From the NCBI RefSeq assembly GCF_020076305.1, contig NZ_JAIQXE010000001.1:620001-684000 (forward strand): a stretch of DNA of 64,000 bases. Reading direction: 5' to 3'. Positions within the stretch are counted from its first letter, which is position 1, and each line of letters opens with the position of its first letter. Both the position numbers and the translations under genes were made by a program. This stretch comes from Flavihumibacter profundi. GTDB lineage: Bacteria > Bacteroidota > Bacteroidia > Chitinophagales > Chitinophagaceae. The notes beneath the pieces are model-generated. The model worked only from the letters and a program-made list of their open reading frames with translations. It was not told where the DNA came from and did not search any database. Below are positions 1 through 8,357 of the stretch, piece after piece.

Positions 1-143
1 TATCAATTCCTATGCGACCGGATCATGGACACCAGATATTGGATGATCTTAATAAAACAACTTACCCCGGATATTCCGCTATAGGGAGGTTGAAAGGCCT
101 TGCAGAATTACGTGGAATGGAATACGCTATAAGTAAATCCTGA
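1..143 (+). CDS. uxuA: Mannonate dehydratase, C-terminal end (partial)
   Basis: An open frame enters the window from the left and stops at 141-143. It encodes about 46 residues, including the motif MRPDHGHQ, then LDDLNK, NPGYS-like [16 protein letters not shown] and LRGMEYAI, which I recognise as the very conserved C-terminus of mannonate dehydratase UxuA. The enzyme dehydrates D-mannonate to 2-keto-3-deoxygluconate in glucuronate catabolism. The rest of the gene lies outside the window. The tagaturonate reductase gene and the hexuronate-type MFS gene a few kilobases downstream fit the same catabolic theme. The frame carries no start here, so only the 3' end is supported. Confidence 0.9.
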   Translation, partial: SIPMRPDHGHQILDDLNKTTYPGYSAIGRLKGLAELRGMEYAISKS

Positions 144-171
144 TACAGGTTTTAACTAAATAACCTCATTA

Positions 172-197
172 AAATATACATTATTTTTTGTATATTT
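172..197. repeat. A/T-rich inverted repeat upstream of the DoxX gene
   Basis: Perfect 9-bp arms (172-180 and 189-197) are separated by 8 nt. The right arm overlaps TATATTTA, one base off the Bacteroidota -7 consensus TAnnTTTG. It could be an operator/promoter element for the DoxX gene or a weak terminator for uxuA. There is no G+C stem and no clean T-run, so neither role is secure. Confidence 0.35.
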
Positions 198-235
198 AGA
201 GGAGACATTTTCTTATTCACCTAAAACTTAGCCAT

Positions 236-670
236 ATGAACCTTCTTCATCGTATTGAGCTATGGGGTGACAGGCATCACCCTCGCTGGATGGACATTGT
301 GCGCATCGCATTAGGGTTATTCCTTTGTATTAAGGGCGTTGAGTTTGTTTATAACATGAGTTCCCTTCTGGGTGCGGTGAACTCCAAACTACCACTTCCT
401 GCATTTGCAATGGTGCTGCTTGGGCATTATGTTTTTGTTGCCCATCTTCTTGGTGGTATTTTACTGATACTTGGTGCTTATACCAGGATTGCCAGCCTGA
501 TCCAGGTTCCTATTTTGCTGGGTGCTGTTTTCTTCGTTAATGCATCAAGGGAACTCTGGAGGCCATTCCCCGAACTGATCGTTTCACTGATTGTGCTGTT
601 CTTACTTGTCTATTTCGTTATTGCAGGCGATGGTCATTGGTCAATCGAAGCAGATCAGCCAGTGAAATAG
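236..670 (+). CDS. DoxX family membrane protein
   Basis: This 144-residue protein is almost entirely hydrophobic and contains about four predicted membrane segments (roughly residues 20-40, 55-80, 83-102 and 110-130). The pattern RIALGLFLCIKG near the N-terminus, a central GGILLILGAYTR and a C-terminal hydrophobic helix match the DoxX/DoxD-like family of small inner-membrane proteins. Family members are linked to thiosulfate:quinone oxidoreductase subunits or to oxidative-stress membrane complexes, but most have no proven substrate. It stands alone between uxuA and the convergent peptidase gene, whose stop codon lies only 2 bp away. Function beyond family membership is unknown. Confidence 0.75.
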   Translation: MNLLHRIELWGDRHHPRWMDIVRIALGLFLCIKGVEFVYNMSSLLGAVNSKLPLPAFAMVLLGHYVFVAHLLGGILLILGAYTRIASLIQVPILLGAVFFVNASRELWRPFPELIVSLIVLFLLVYFVIAGDGHWSIEADQPVK

Positions 671-671
671 G

Positions 672-2144
672 TTAGTCTTTCCAGCGCCATTCACCGGCAA
701 TCTGTAATGGTGTTTTGAGATTGCTTTTAAGGAGCAGTTCTTTTGTAGCGGCATCATCCAGACGCTTTGCTGCAATGGTATCGGTGTCTGCCAGGCCGTA
801 CAGTAACATGGTATTGAAGCGCACCGTATTTTGCATTCCCTTTTCATCTACCAATGAAAAATCATCGCAGTCTGCATGATAGCAAATTCCTGAGTTATTC
901 GGCAAACTGCCACCACCAGCGCCTCCCGTTGGGATTCCCATTAGCATAAACGGCTGGTGGTCACTGTGCAGGTCGGCACCGCTTTGAAAACTATTTTTAA
1001 AACTTGTGTCTATGGATTGTGCGAGAGTACCAATTGATTGAAATAAAGCTTTACAATCATCTGTTAACGCAGCATAGCCTTTGGGATCGTTGGTCATGTC
1101 GTAATTAAGCATAAAACGGACCTTGTCAATGGAATTATTGCTGATTGCTTCCCTGACATAGGCTTTTGAACCGAGAAGGCCTTCCTCTTCGCCCATGAAC
1201 ATCACAAATTCCAGGGTTCTTTTCGGTTCCAGGTTCAGGGCTTTTACTGTCCTTGCCATGTCGAGTACGGCAAATGAACCAATACCATTATCAATGGCGC
1301 CCGTTGCCAGATCCCAGCTATCGAGATGGCCTCCAATAACAATTTTTTCATCCGGAATAGTCTTACCCGGCAGGGTGGCGATAACATTCCTGGCATTTAT
1401 TTTTCCTGAAAAATTGGTCATGCTTATATGCGCATATTGCTTTCCGGCAGTTAATGCTTTTTTTAGATCCAGTCCATCTTCTTTTCCAATGCAAATGGCC
1501 GGTATTGGGATGAGTTTACCCGTAACCGAAGCTGTCCCTGTTAACAAAACCCCATGATCCGGTGTATTCACCATAATAATCCCCTTTGCTCCATATTTAA
1601 TGGCCAGGGCTGTTTTTTCAGAGCGATGCAGGTTTTTTGCCGTTGCGGGACTGCCAGGCAAAATGCCCAGGTTCACAAGGGCAATTTTATTATTCACTTT
1701 TCCGGCATCTGCGATATAATCTGATTCCAGTCCATTGCCGAGATCAATAATTTCTGCTGTTATGTCTGCTTTAACCGGTGAATGTGCTAGTGAAACCGAT
1801 TTCACTGACACCAGGTGCTTCTTCGATCCGCCAATCTCCACAGCAATTGATTTGCGGCTCCAGCTTTCAACTTCAAAAGGTTGAAACCGTACATCACTGA
1901 ACCCGTAGGATTTAAGCAGGTCATAAGCGAATTGTTCTGCTTTTTGGCCATTGGGTGAACCTGTTAGCCGGTGACCGATAGTAGAAGTAGCATCATGCAG
2001 GCTGGAATAGGCTTTTGAATGGGTAAGTACCTCTTCATTGATAAGGGAAAAAATTGCTTTCCAGTTTTGGTTATCCTGGGCCTGGGTGGTTGTTACTGAC
2101 AAGAAAACCATCCCGAAAAAAAAGGAGAAAATGTGTTTGTTCAT
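672..2144 (-). CDS. Secreted M28 family metallopeptidase (carboxypeptidase Q-like)
   Basis: The 490-residue protein starts with a clear Sec signal peptide ending near TQAQ (residue 22). A protease-associated (PA) domain follows at about 130-240. The M28 catalytic core then shows the zinc ligands and catalytic residues: GGHLDSWD (His and Asp), AIDNGIGS (bridging Asp), MGEEEGLLGS (catalytic Glu plus Glu ligand), NYDM and SDHQPFM (last His). The length and PA insertion match plasma glutamate carboxypeptidase/carboxypeptidase Q-like enzymes, which release amino acids from small peptides in the periplasm or outside the cell. It is divergent from the GH125 gene with 87 bp between them. The exact substrate cannot be read from sequence. 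Confidence 0.9.
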   Translation of the reverse strand: MNKHIFSFFFGMVFLSVTTTQAQDNQNWKAIFSLINEEVLTHSKAYSSLHDATSTIGHRLTGSPNGQKAEQFAYDLLKSYGFSDVRFQPFEVESWSRKSIAVEIGGSKKHLVSVKSVSLAHSPVKADITAEIIDLGNGLESDYIADAGKVNNKIALVNLGILPGSPATAKNLHRSEKTALAIKYGAKGIIMVNTPDHGVLLTGTASVTGKLIPIPAICIGKEDGLDLKKALTAGKQYAHISMTNFSGKINARNVIATLPGKTIPDEKIVIGGHLDSWDLATGAIDNGIGSFAVLDMARTVKALNLEPKRTLEFVMFMGEEEGLLGSKAYVREAISNNSIDKVRFMLNYDMTNDPKGYAALTDDCKALFQSIGTLAQSIDTSFKNSFQSGADLHSDHQPFMLMGIPTGGAGGGSLPNNSGICYHADCDDFSLVDEKGMQNTVRFNTMLLYGLADTDTIAAKRLDDAATKELLLKSNLKTPLQIAGEWRWKD

Positions 2145-2231
2145 GTGTTGTGCTGTCTAAATTTCGAATGTACAGGTTTATTGGTATTGATTGCTGCTTG
2201 GCTTACCTTCAAAAGATAAATTATTGCAAAT

Positions 2232-3656
2232 ATGGATAGGAGAAAATTCATTCGGCAATCCGGTTTGGCTACTGCCGCCCTGGTAATTGGCGCCAAAGCA
2301 AGGGCTGCGGGTCCCGGTAACAATTTTCCTGATGTTCGGGTTCCACTGGCATCCCGTAAGTTTTCCAGTAAAGCTGTTGAGCAACTTATTTCAGATATAA
2401 GGAAGAAACTGGGCAATAAAGAAATGGGCTGGTTATTCGAAAACTGCTTTCCCAATACCCTCGATACTACCGTTGAATTTACCATGACAGATGGCAAACC
2501 TGATACATATGTAATAACCGGGGATATTGATGCTATGTGGCTGCGGGACAGCTCTGCACAGGTTTGGCCATATATCCCCTTGTGTCACCAGGACAAAGAT
2601 TTGCAGCAGTTGATCAGGGGCGTGATCAACAGGCAAGTGAAATGTATTTTGAAAGACCCTTATGCCAACGCTTTTTATAAGGATGAAAACAAAATAAGCG
2701 AATGGAAACAGTCAGATATCACTGATATGAAACCCGGTATCCATGAGCGGAAATGGGAAGTGGATTCATTGTGTTACCCTATCAGGCTAGCCCATGGTTA
2801 CCTTGCTGAAACCGGCGATATGTCAGTATTTGATGAACAATGGGTGGAGGCCATGCGTTTGGTGGTAGCTACCTTTAAAACACAGCAAAGATTTGAAGGT
2901 GCGGGTCCATATACTTTCCAGCGAAATACAGCCTGGGCCACTGATGGCGTACCTATGGGCGGCTACGGTTACCCTGCGCACCCGAATGGGTTAATCTGTT
3001 CCATGTTCAGGCCAAGTGATGATGCCACTATTTTTCCATACCTGGTTCCAAGTAATTTTTTCGCGGTTCAATCGCTATTGCAACTTGAAGAAATACTAAC
3101 CAGGAAAGGGAAGCTTCAACAGGATGCCGGGGCCGCAAAAGCACTAGCCATGCAGGTTTCCGCTGCATTAAAAAGGAATGCAATTACCCGGCATCCAAAA
3201 TATGGTGAACTTTATGCTTATGAAGTAAACGGCTTTGGCAGTTTTAACCTGATGGATGACGCAAATATCCCTTCTTTACTTTCCCTGCCATACCTGGGTG
3301 CAGTGAAAGCCAGCGATCCTTTGTACAAACAAACCCGCAATTATGTGCTCTCGACTGACAATCCTTTCTTTTTCAAAGGAAAGAAACTGGCAGGCACTGG
3401 AGGACCGCATGTTGGTCTTGATATGGTTTGGCCAATGAGCATCGTTATGCGGGGCCTTACTTCTACAGATGATAAAGAAATAAAATATTGCCTTGATACA
3501 TTGCAGCATTGCCATGCCGGAACCGGGTTTATGCATGAATCAGCGCACAAGGATGATCCTTCCAAATTTACCCGGAAATGGTTCGCCTGGGCTAATACTA
3601 TTTTCGGTGAGTTTATATGGAAAACCTACCGGGAAAAACCATCCCTGCTTGGGTAA
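2232..3656 (+). CDS. GH125 exo-alpha-1,6-mannosidase, Tat-exported
   Basis: A twin-arginine signal (DRRKFIRQ, then an Ala-rich hydrophobic stretch to about residue 26) indicates folded export. The mature protein carries GH125 hallmarks: TYVITGDIDAMWLRDSSAQ at about 92-110, MGGYGYPAHPNG and LMDDANIPSLL further on, and a C-terminal WFAWANTIFGEF. GH125 enzymes are metal-independent inverting alpha-mannosidases that remove non-reducing alpha-1,6-mannose; 474 residues is the usual family length. The next gene is a GH92 mannosidase whose longest frame begins directly after this stop codon. The pair suggests trimming of high-mannose N-glycan or yeast-type mannan in the periplasm. Confidence 0.92.
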   Translation: MDRRKFIRQSGLATAALVIGAKARAAGPGNNFPDVRVPLASRKFSSKAVEQLISDIRKKLGNKEMGWLFENCFPNTLDTTVEFTMTDGKPDTYVITGDIDAMWLRDSSAQVWPYIPLCHQDKDLQQLIRGVINRQVKCILKDPYANAFYKDENKISEWKQSDITDMKPGIHERKWEVDSLCYPIRLAHGYLAETGDMSVFDEQWVEAMRLVVATFKTQQRFEGAGPYTFQRNTAWATDGVPMGGYGYPAHPNGLICSMFRPSDDATIFPYLVPSNFFAVQSLLQLEEILTRKGKLQQDAGAAKALAMQVSAALKRNAITRHPKYGELYAYEVNGFGSFNLMDDANIPSLLSLPYLGAVKASDPLYKQTRNYVLSTDNPFFFKGKKLAGTGGPHVGLDMVWPMSIVMRGLTSTDDKEIKYCLDTLQHCHAGTGFMHESAHKDDPSKFTRKWFAWANTIFGEFIWKTYREKPSLLG

Positions 3657-3698
3657 ATGGATAAACATTTTAACTTCTTAAAACGCGGATTTACTATT

Positions 3699-6026
3699 AT
3701 GAAAAAAGCCTGTTTTTTGCTGACCTTTGCTGTTCTATACAATGCGTTTGGATATTCACAATTAGTCGGCAATATTAATGACCCGGTGGAATGGGTAAAT
3801 CCTTTGATGGGGACCGATTCAAAACCAGGTCTTTCTAATGGTAATACATATCCAAGTATTTGCCTTCCATGGGGAATGAATTATTGGACACCCCAGACCA
3901 ACAGGATGGGTGATGGATGGACCTACCAGTACAATGCTGACAAAATAAGGGGCTTTAAGCAAACGCACCAGCCATCGCCCTGGATGAATGATTACGGGCA
4001 GTTTTCAATTATGCCGGTGACCAATAAAATGGTATTTGACCAGGATGACAGGGCGAGCTGGTTTTCGCATAAGGCTGAAATTGCAAAGCCCTATTATTAT
4101 AGCGTTTACCTTGCCGATCACAACGTTACTGCCGAAATTACCCCAACAGAAAGGACTGCCCAGTTCAGGTTTACATATCCAAAAACGGATAGTGCTTTCC
4201 TGGTGGTAGATGCGTTTGACAATGGTTCATATATCAAAATCATTCCTTCAGAGCATAAGATAATTGGTTACACAACCAAAAACAGTGGCGGCGTACCTGC
4301 TGGGTTTAAGAATTATTTTGTTGTTTATATTGATAAGCCATTTTCGGTTGCTCGTACCTGGCATGAAAAAACAATGGGGAAAGACAACCTTGAAATTGAA
4401 TCCATCCACGCAGGTGCCATTATTGGATTTTCCACTTCAGGAGGTGAGCAGGTGAATTGCAGGGTTGCCTCTTCTTTTATATCCTTTGAACAGGCGGAAT
4501 TTAACCTGAAAAGCGAGCTGGGCAAAGATGATTTTGACCAAACCTGCAGGAAAGCAAAGTTAGCCTGGAACAAACAACTGGGCAAGTTATTGGTAGAAGG
4601 TGGTTCAGTAGACCAGACCCGCACATTTTATTCCTGCCTGTACAGGACCTTGCAGTTTCCGCAAAAGCTGTATGAGGTTGATGATAAAGGAAGTGTGCAG
4701 CATTATAGTCCATATAATGGAAAAGTATTACCTGGTGAACTTTTCGCCGGAACGGGTTTTTGGGATACCTTCCGCGCCTTATATCCTTTCCTTAATCTGA
4801 TGTATCCGTCAATTAATATTGAAATGCAGAAGGGTTTGGTAAATGCGTATAAGGAAGGGGGTTACCTTCCGGAATGGTCAGGCCCTGGTTACAGGAATGT
4901 AATGGTCGGTAACAATTCAGCTGCAATAGTTGCCGATGCCTATATTAAGGGGTTAAGGGGTTATGATATTAATACCTTGTATGAAGCGGTATTGAAAGAC
5001 GCTGATACAGAAGGTCCGATTGATGCGGTGGGCAGGAGAGGTGTAAATTATTATAATGAATTGGGTTATGTTCCTTATGATGTAAAAATTAATGAAAATG
5101 CTGCAAGGACATTGGAATATGCTTTTGATGATTTTACCATTTACCAGCTCGGAAAGGCTTTGAACCGTCCAAAAGCAGAGTTGGAGAGATTTGCCAACCA
5201 TGCTATGAATTATAAAAAACTGTTTGACCCGCAAACCAGATTGATGCGTGGCAGGAACAGAGATGGCAGTTTCCAGAATCCGTTCAACCCTTTCAAATGG
5301 GGAGATACATTCACCGAAGGCAATAGCTGGCACTACTCATGGAGCGTCTTTCATGATATTGCCGGCCTGGCCAGGCTGATGGGTGGGCGGAATGAATTTG
5401 CCAAAAAACTGGACTCTGTTTTTATATTACCGCCTGTTTTTGATGATAGTTATTATGGTACGGTGATCCATGAAATACGGGAAATGCAGATTATGAATAT
5501 GGGACAATATGCGCATGGCAACCAACCCATTCAGCATATGATTTATCTCTATAATTATGCCGGTCAGCCATGGAAAACACAATATTGGATCAGGGAAGTC
5601 ATGGACAAATTATATAAGGCAACGCCAGATGGTTATTGTGGTGATGAAGACAATGGGCAAACATCGGCATGGTATATTTTTTCCGCAATGGGATTCTACC
5701 CGGTTTGTTCGGCAACAGACCAGTACGTTATAGGAACCCCTTTATTTTCCAGGATGACATTAAAGCTGGATAATGGAAAAACGCTTCGCATAAATGCTGC
5801 GGGTAATTCCGGTATTAATAAATATGTACAGCGTGTACAATTAAACGGGAAAGTTATTCCTTACAACTGGCTGAAACATTCTGCATTGCAAATGGGTGGA
5901 AACCTTGAATTTATTATGGGGGAAAACCCTGAAAAAAACCGCGGAACAAAACCGGAACATGAACCCTATTCCTTGTCCACTGATCAACGCCTGGGTGGAT
6001 TATTCTCGGAGAAAGTGATCTATTGA
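3699..6026 (+). CDS. GH92 alpha-mannosidase
   Basis: I chose the ATG at 3699 because it begins the basic-hydrophobic signal peptide MKKACFLLTF and ends it at about GYSQ. The frame is open back to an ATG at 3657, which would add 14 charged residues in front. The protein has the two-part GH92 architecture: an N-terminal beta-sandwich (VNPLMGTDSKPG near the start) and a C-terminal (alpha/alpha)6 barrel. It carries the family signatures GTGFWDTFRA, EGNSWHYSW, GNQPIQHM and GDEDNGQTSAWYIFSAMGFYP. GH92 enzymes are calcium-dependent inverting exo-mannosidases, mostly alpha-1,2 or alpha-1,3. The linkage preference here is not predictable by eye. It is probably co-transcribed with GH125. Confidence 0.93.
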   Translation: MKKACFLLTFAVLYNAFGYSQLVGNINDPVEWVNPLMGTDSKPGLSNGNTYPSICLPWGMNYWTPQTNRMGDGWTYQYNADKIRGFKQTHQPSPWMNDYGQFSIMPVTNKMVFDQDDRASWFSHKAEIAKPYYYSVYLADHNVTAEITPTERTAQFRFTYPKTDSAFLVVDAFDNGSYIKIIPSEHKIIGYTTKNSGGVPAGFKNYFVVYIDKPFSVARTWHEKTMGKDNLEIESIHAGAIIGFSTSGGEQVNCRVASSFISFEQAEFNLKSELGKDDFDQTCRKAKLAWNKQLGKLLVEGGSVDQTRTFYSCLYRTLQFPQKLYEVDDKGSVQHYSPYNGKVLPGELFAGTGFWDTFRALYPFLNLMYPSINIEMQKGLVNAYKEGGYLPEWSGPGYRNVMVGNNSAAIVADAYIKGLRGYDINTLYEAVLKDADTEGPIDAVGRRGVNYYNELGYVPYDVKINENAARTLEYAFDDFTIYQLGKALNRPKAELERFANHAMNYKKLFDPQTRLMRGRNRDGSFQNPFNPFKWGDTFTEGNSWHYSWSVFHDIAGLARLMGGRNEFAKKLDSVFILPPVFDDSYYGTVIHEIREMQIMNMGQYAHGNQPIQHMIYLYNYAGQPWKTQYWIREVMDKLYKATPDGYCGDEDNGQTSAWYIFSAMGFYPVCSATDQYVIGTPLFSRMTLKLDNGKTLRINAAGNSGINKYVQRVQLNGKVIPYNWLKHSALQMGGNLEFIMGENPEKNRGTKPEHEPYSLSTDQRLGGLFSEKVIY

Positions 6027-6060
6027 ATCAGGATTGCCAACAGTTTAGTATATTCCTTGC

Positions 6061-7767
6061 ATGTTAAAACCGGAACGGAGAGATCATTATGATGTAGTTG
6101 TTATTGGTGCCGGCGTTGGTGGCCTGACAGCAGCAGCCTTACTCAGTAAAGCCGGACTTTCGGTTTGTGTGCTGGAGAAAGAACCTCACGCTGGTGGATA
6201 CCTTGCAGGATTCCAACGAAAACATTTTGTTTTTGATACTGCCATTCACTGGTTAAACCAGTATGGACCAGAAGGGATGGTGACCCGCTTATTTGATGCT
6301 ATCGGGAAAGACCATCCGGTAGCTGTAACCCAACAAAGGATAAGGCGGTATAAGGGACGGGGTTTTGATTATTTACTGACCAATAATCCCGATGATTTGC
6401 GCGATCAGCTAATAGCTGAATTTCCGCAGGAAAGAGAAGGTATTATACGTTTTTTTGCCAGTGCGAAAAAAATCGGTAAATCGCTGATGCGGTTTAACGG
6501 TATCTTCCTTTCTGATGAAATAAAAACAACGTTTGAAAAATTGCGTGGTAAACTGAAGTTGCTACAATTCGTCTTTCCATTTATTCCATATGTTACATAT
6601 CGCGGTGAAAAAGGTATTAAAAGAGGCTTAAACCGTTTTTTTAAAGATCCCCGTTTGCACCACCTGTTTACTTCAGAGACAGAATTGATAGGTTGTATGG
6701 TACCCATTGGATGGGCCTACTACAGCGATTTCCAGAGCCCGCCTAAAGGTGGTGGACAGGTTATACCCCAATGGTTGCAGCATGTGACTAATTATTATGG
6801 GAACCCGGTTTTTTTCCAGAGCATGGTAACCGAAATTATTTTGGAAGGCAGGGAATGTAAAGGTGTTAAGTATTCCCATGGAGGGCAACATTATGTTGTA
6901 AAAAGTAAGTATGTTATTGCAGCCTGTGACATTGAAGCTTTGTATGAGCGGATGTTACCGGCCGCTGCAGTTCCAGAAAGACTCAAACAAAAATTAAAAG
7001 CCGCTGAATTGTATAGCTCTTCGGTAACAATTTCAGTTGCCCTCGATTGTCCTGCTGAAGACCTGGGCTTCAATGAAGAACTGATACACCTGGCAGATGA
7101 GGGATTACCATTCTCAGCCTATACAAGTGGTGATCCTACACAAACTGAAATCAGTATACTGGCACCATCCGTTCGCGATAAAACTTTGACTGACCCGGGC
7201 AAAGGCACCCTTACCATTTTTATGCCGGCAAGCATGGACTACCAGCAAAACTGGAAAACTACACGAGACCGGCACGGGAATTATGTAAGGGGTGAAGACT
7301 ACCGGCAGCTAAAACAGGAAATTGCTAAAACTATAATCGAGCGGGTGGAGGACAGGGTAGCCCCCGGACTACGCTCGCATATCCTCTTTTATGAAGTGGC
7401 AACTCCAGTTACACATTACCGGTATACAGGTAATAAGGAGGGAACAATGATGGGTGCGAGGCCCGGACGCGCCAATATGCAGAATAAAATTGCGCATTAC
7501 CATACACCGGTAAAAAACTTGCTGTTGGGTGGCCATTGGGCCGAGTTGGGCGGTGGTGTGCCAATAGCTACCAAAGCTGGTGCAAATGCGGCATTACTGG
7601 TAATGAAACATGAAAATATGGCCGCATTTAAAGCACTTTCTGCTTATATGGAAGGGCGAATAGACCTGGACGGATTGGCTGCAATGAATTGTTTTAAGCA
7701 ATATGATGGTTCCTGGGTGCAACCATTAACCCCGGCAGAAAAACTGGCATCATCAACAGTGCAATAG
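6061..7767 (+). CDS. CrtI/CrtISO-like FAD-dependent oxidoreductase
   Basis: The 568-residue protein opens with a dinucleotide-binding Rossmann motif (VVVIGAGVGGLTAAALL, then LEKEPHAGGYLAGF). It ends with the FAD-binding signature GGHWAELGGGVPIATKAGANAA. This arrangement is typical of the phytoene desaturase / carotenoid isomerase / all-trans-retinol 13,14-reductase group, which acts on polyprenoid or fatty substrates at the membrane. A C-terminal extension of about 60 residues follows the FAD signature. It lies 34 bp after the GH92 gene on the same strand, a context that does not explain it, and no other carotenoid gene is nearby. A role in pigment or lipid modification is possible but only inferred. 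Confidence 0.8.
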   Translation: MLKPERRDHYDVVVIGAGVGGLTAAALLSKAGLSVCVLEKEPHAGGYLAGFQRKHFVFDTAIHWLNQYGPEGMVTRLFDAIGKDHPVAVTQQRIRRYKGRGFDYLLTNNPDDLRDQLIAEFPQEREGIIRFFASAKKIGKSLMRFNGIFLSDEIKTTFEKLRGKLKLLQFVFPFIPYVTYRGEKGIKRGLNRFFKDPRLHHLFTSETELIGCMVPIGWAYYSDFQSPPKGGGQVIPQWLQHVTNYYGNPVFFQSMVTEIILEGRECKGVKYSHGGQHYVVKSKYVIAACDIEALYERMLPAAAVPERLKQKLKAAELYSSSVTISVALDCPAEDLGFNEELIHLADEGLPFSAYTSGDPTQTEISILAPSVRDKTLTDPGKGTLTIFMPASMDYQQNWKTTRDRHGNYVRGEDYRQLKQEIAKTIIERVEDRVAPGLRSHILFYEVATPVTHYRYTGNKEGTMMGARPGRANMQNKIAHYHTPVKNLLLGGHWAELGGGVPIATKAGANAALLVMKHENMAAFKALSAYMEGRIDLDGLAAMNCFKQYDGSWVQPLTPAEKLASSTVQ

Positions 7768-7808
7768 TATTATTTAGTTATATTGACCATTCATCTGAAA
7801 AGTTCTCA

Positions 7809-8351
7809 ATGAAAAAAACAGTCATCTATGTTTTAGTAATTGCTGCAATAGTTGCGTCATGTGGTAAAGAGAATTCAACAGAACTGGACACTAATTATCA
7901 CCTGAATTGCAATATTGAAGGGGTACCTGTGAATTTTAATTTTAATGCTTACGGTGCAGTATTAAATGATAGTGGAACAATGGCCCTCGGAGTAATCGGG
8001 CAAACTGGTGATTCGGTTAATGCATCAATTTTCAGGTTTGCTATTTTTTCCCTTGAAGATAGCGTTAAGGTTCCTTTAGGTACCTACACAGATAATGAAA
8101 CAAGGTTTGAAACAGAGAGTGTTTATAATGATATGTACAATGTCATTGATTATTCTGCAGGCCAGGAAATGTATGATAAGTCCGTTGCTGCAGGAGTAAA
8201 CATTCAAAATCATTTAATAATAAATATTACTGAGCTTACTGATAAAATTGTCAGGGGCACATTTAGTGGAGATTATTACGCAAATAGTGAAATTAGCGGT
8301 GCTATAAAAAAAATAACTAACGGCGATTTTTACCTTAAACTGCAACAATAA
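7809..8351 (+). CDS. Hypothetical lipoprotein
   Basis: The 180-residue product has a lipoprotein signal peptide with Cys18 in an AAIVASC context. I do not recognise the mature domain. It is acidic, predicted to be rich in beta strands, and begins with YHLNCNIEGVPVNFNF, a pattern seen in small DUF-type Bacteroidota surface lipoproteins. The gene sits 41 bp after the CrtI-like gene and 6 bp before the MFS transporter gene, so it is probably part of the same transcript. An extracytoplasmic role is likely; its ligand is unknown. Confidence 0.7.
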   Translation: MKKTVIYVLVIAAIVASCGKENSTELDTNYHLNCNIEGVPVNFNFNAYGAVLNDSGTMALGVIGQTGDSVNASIFRFAIFSLEDSVKVPLGTYTDNETRFETESVYNDMYNVIDYSAGQEMYDKSVAAGVNIQNHLIINITELTDKIVRGTFSGDYYANSEISGAIKKITNGDFYLKLQQ

Positions 8352-8357
8352 ATAAGG

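Noticed and set aside
3657-3698. Upstream start of the GH92 gene directly after the GH125 stop codon
   Set aside because: It would place charged residues before the signal peptide that begins at 3699; no fusion or frameshift between the two mannosidases is needed.
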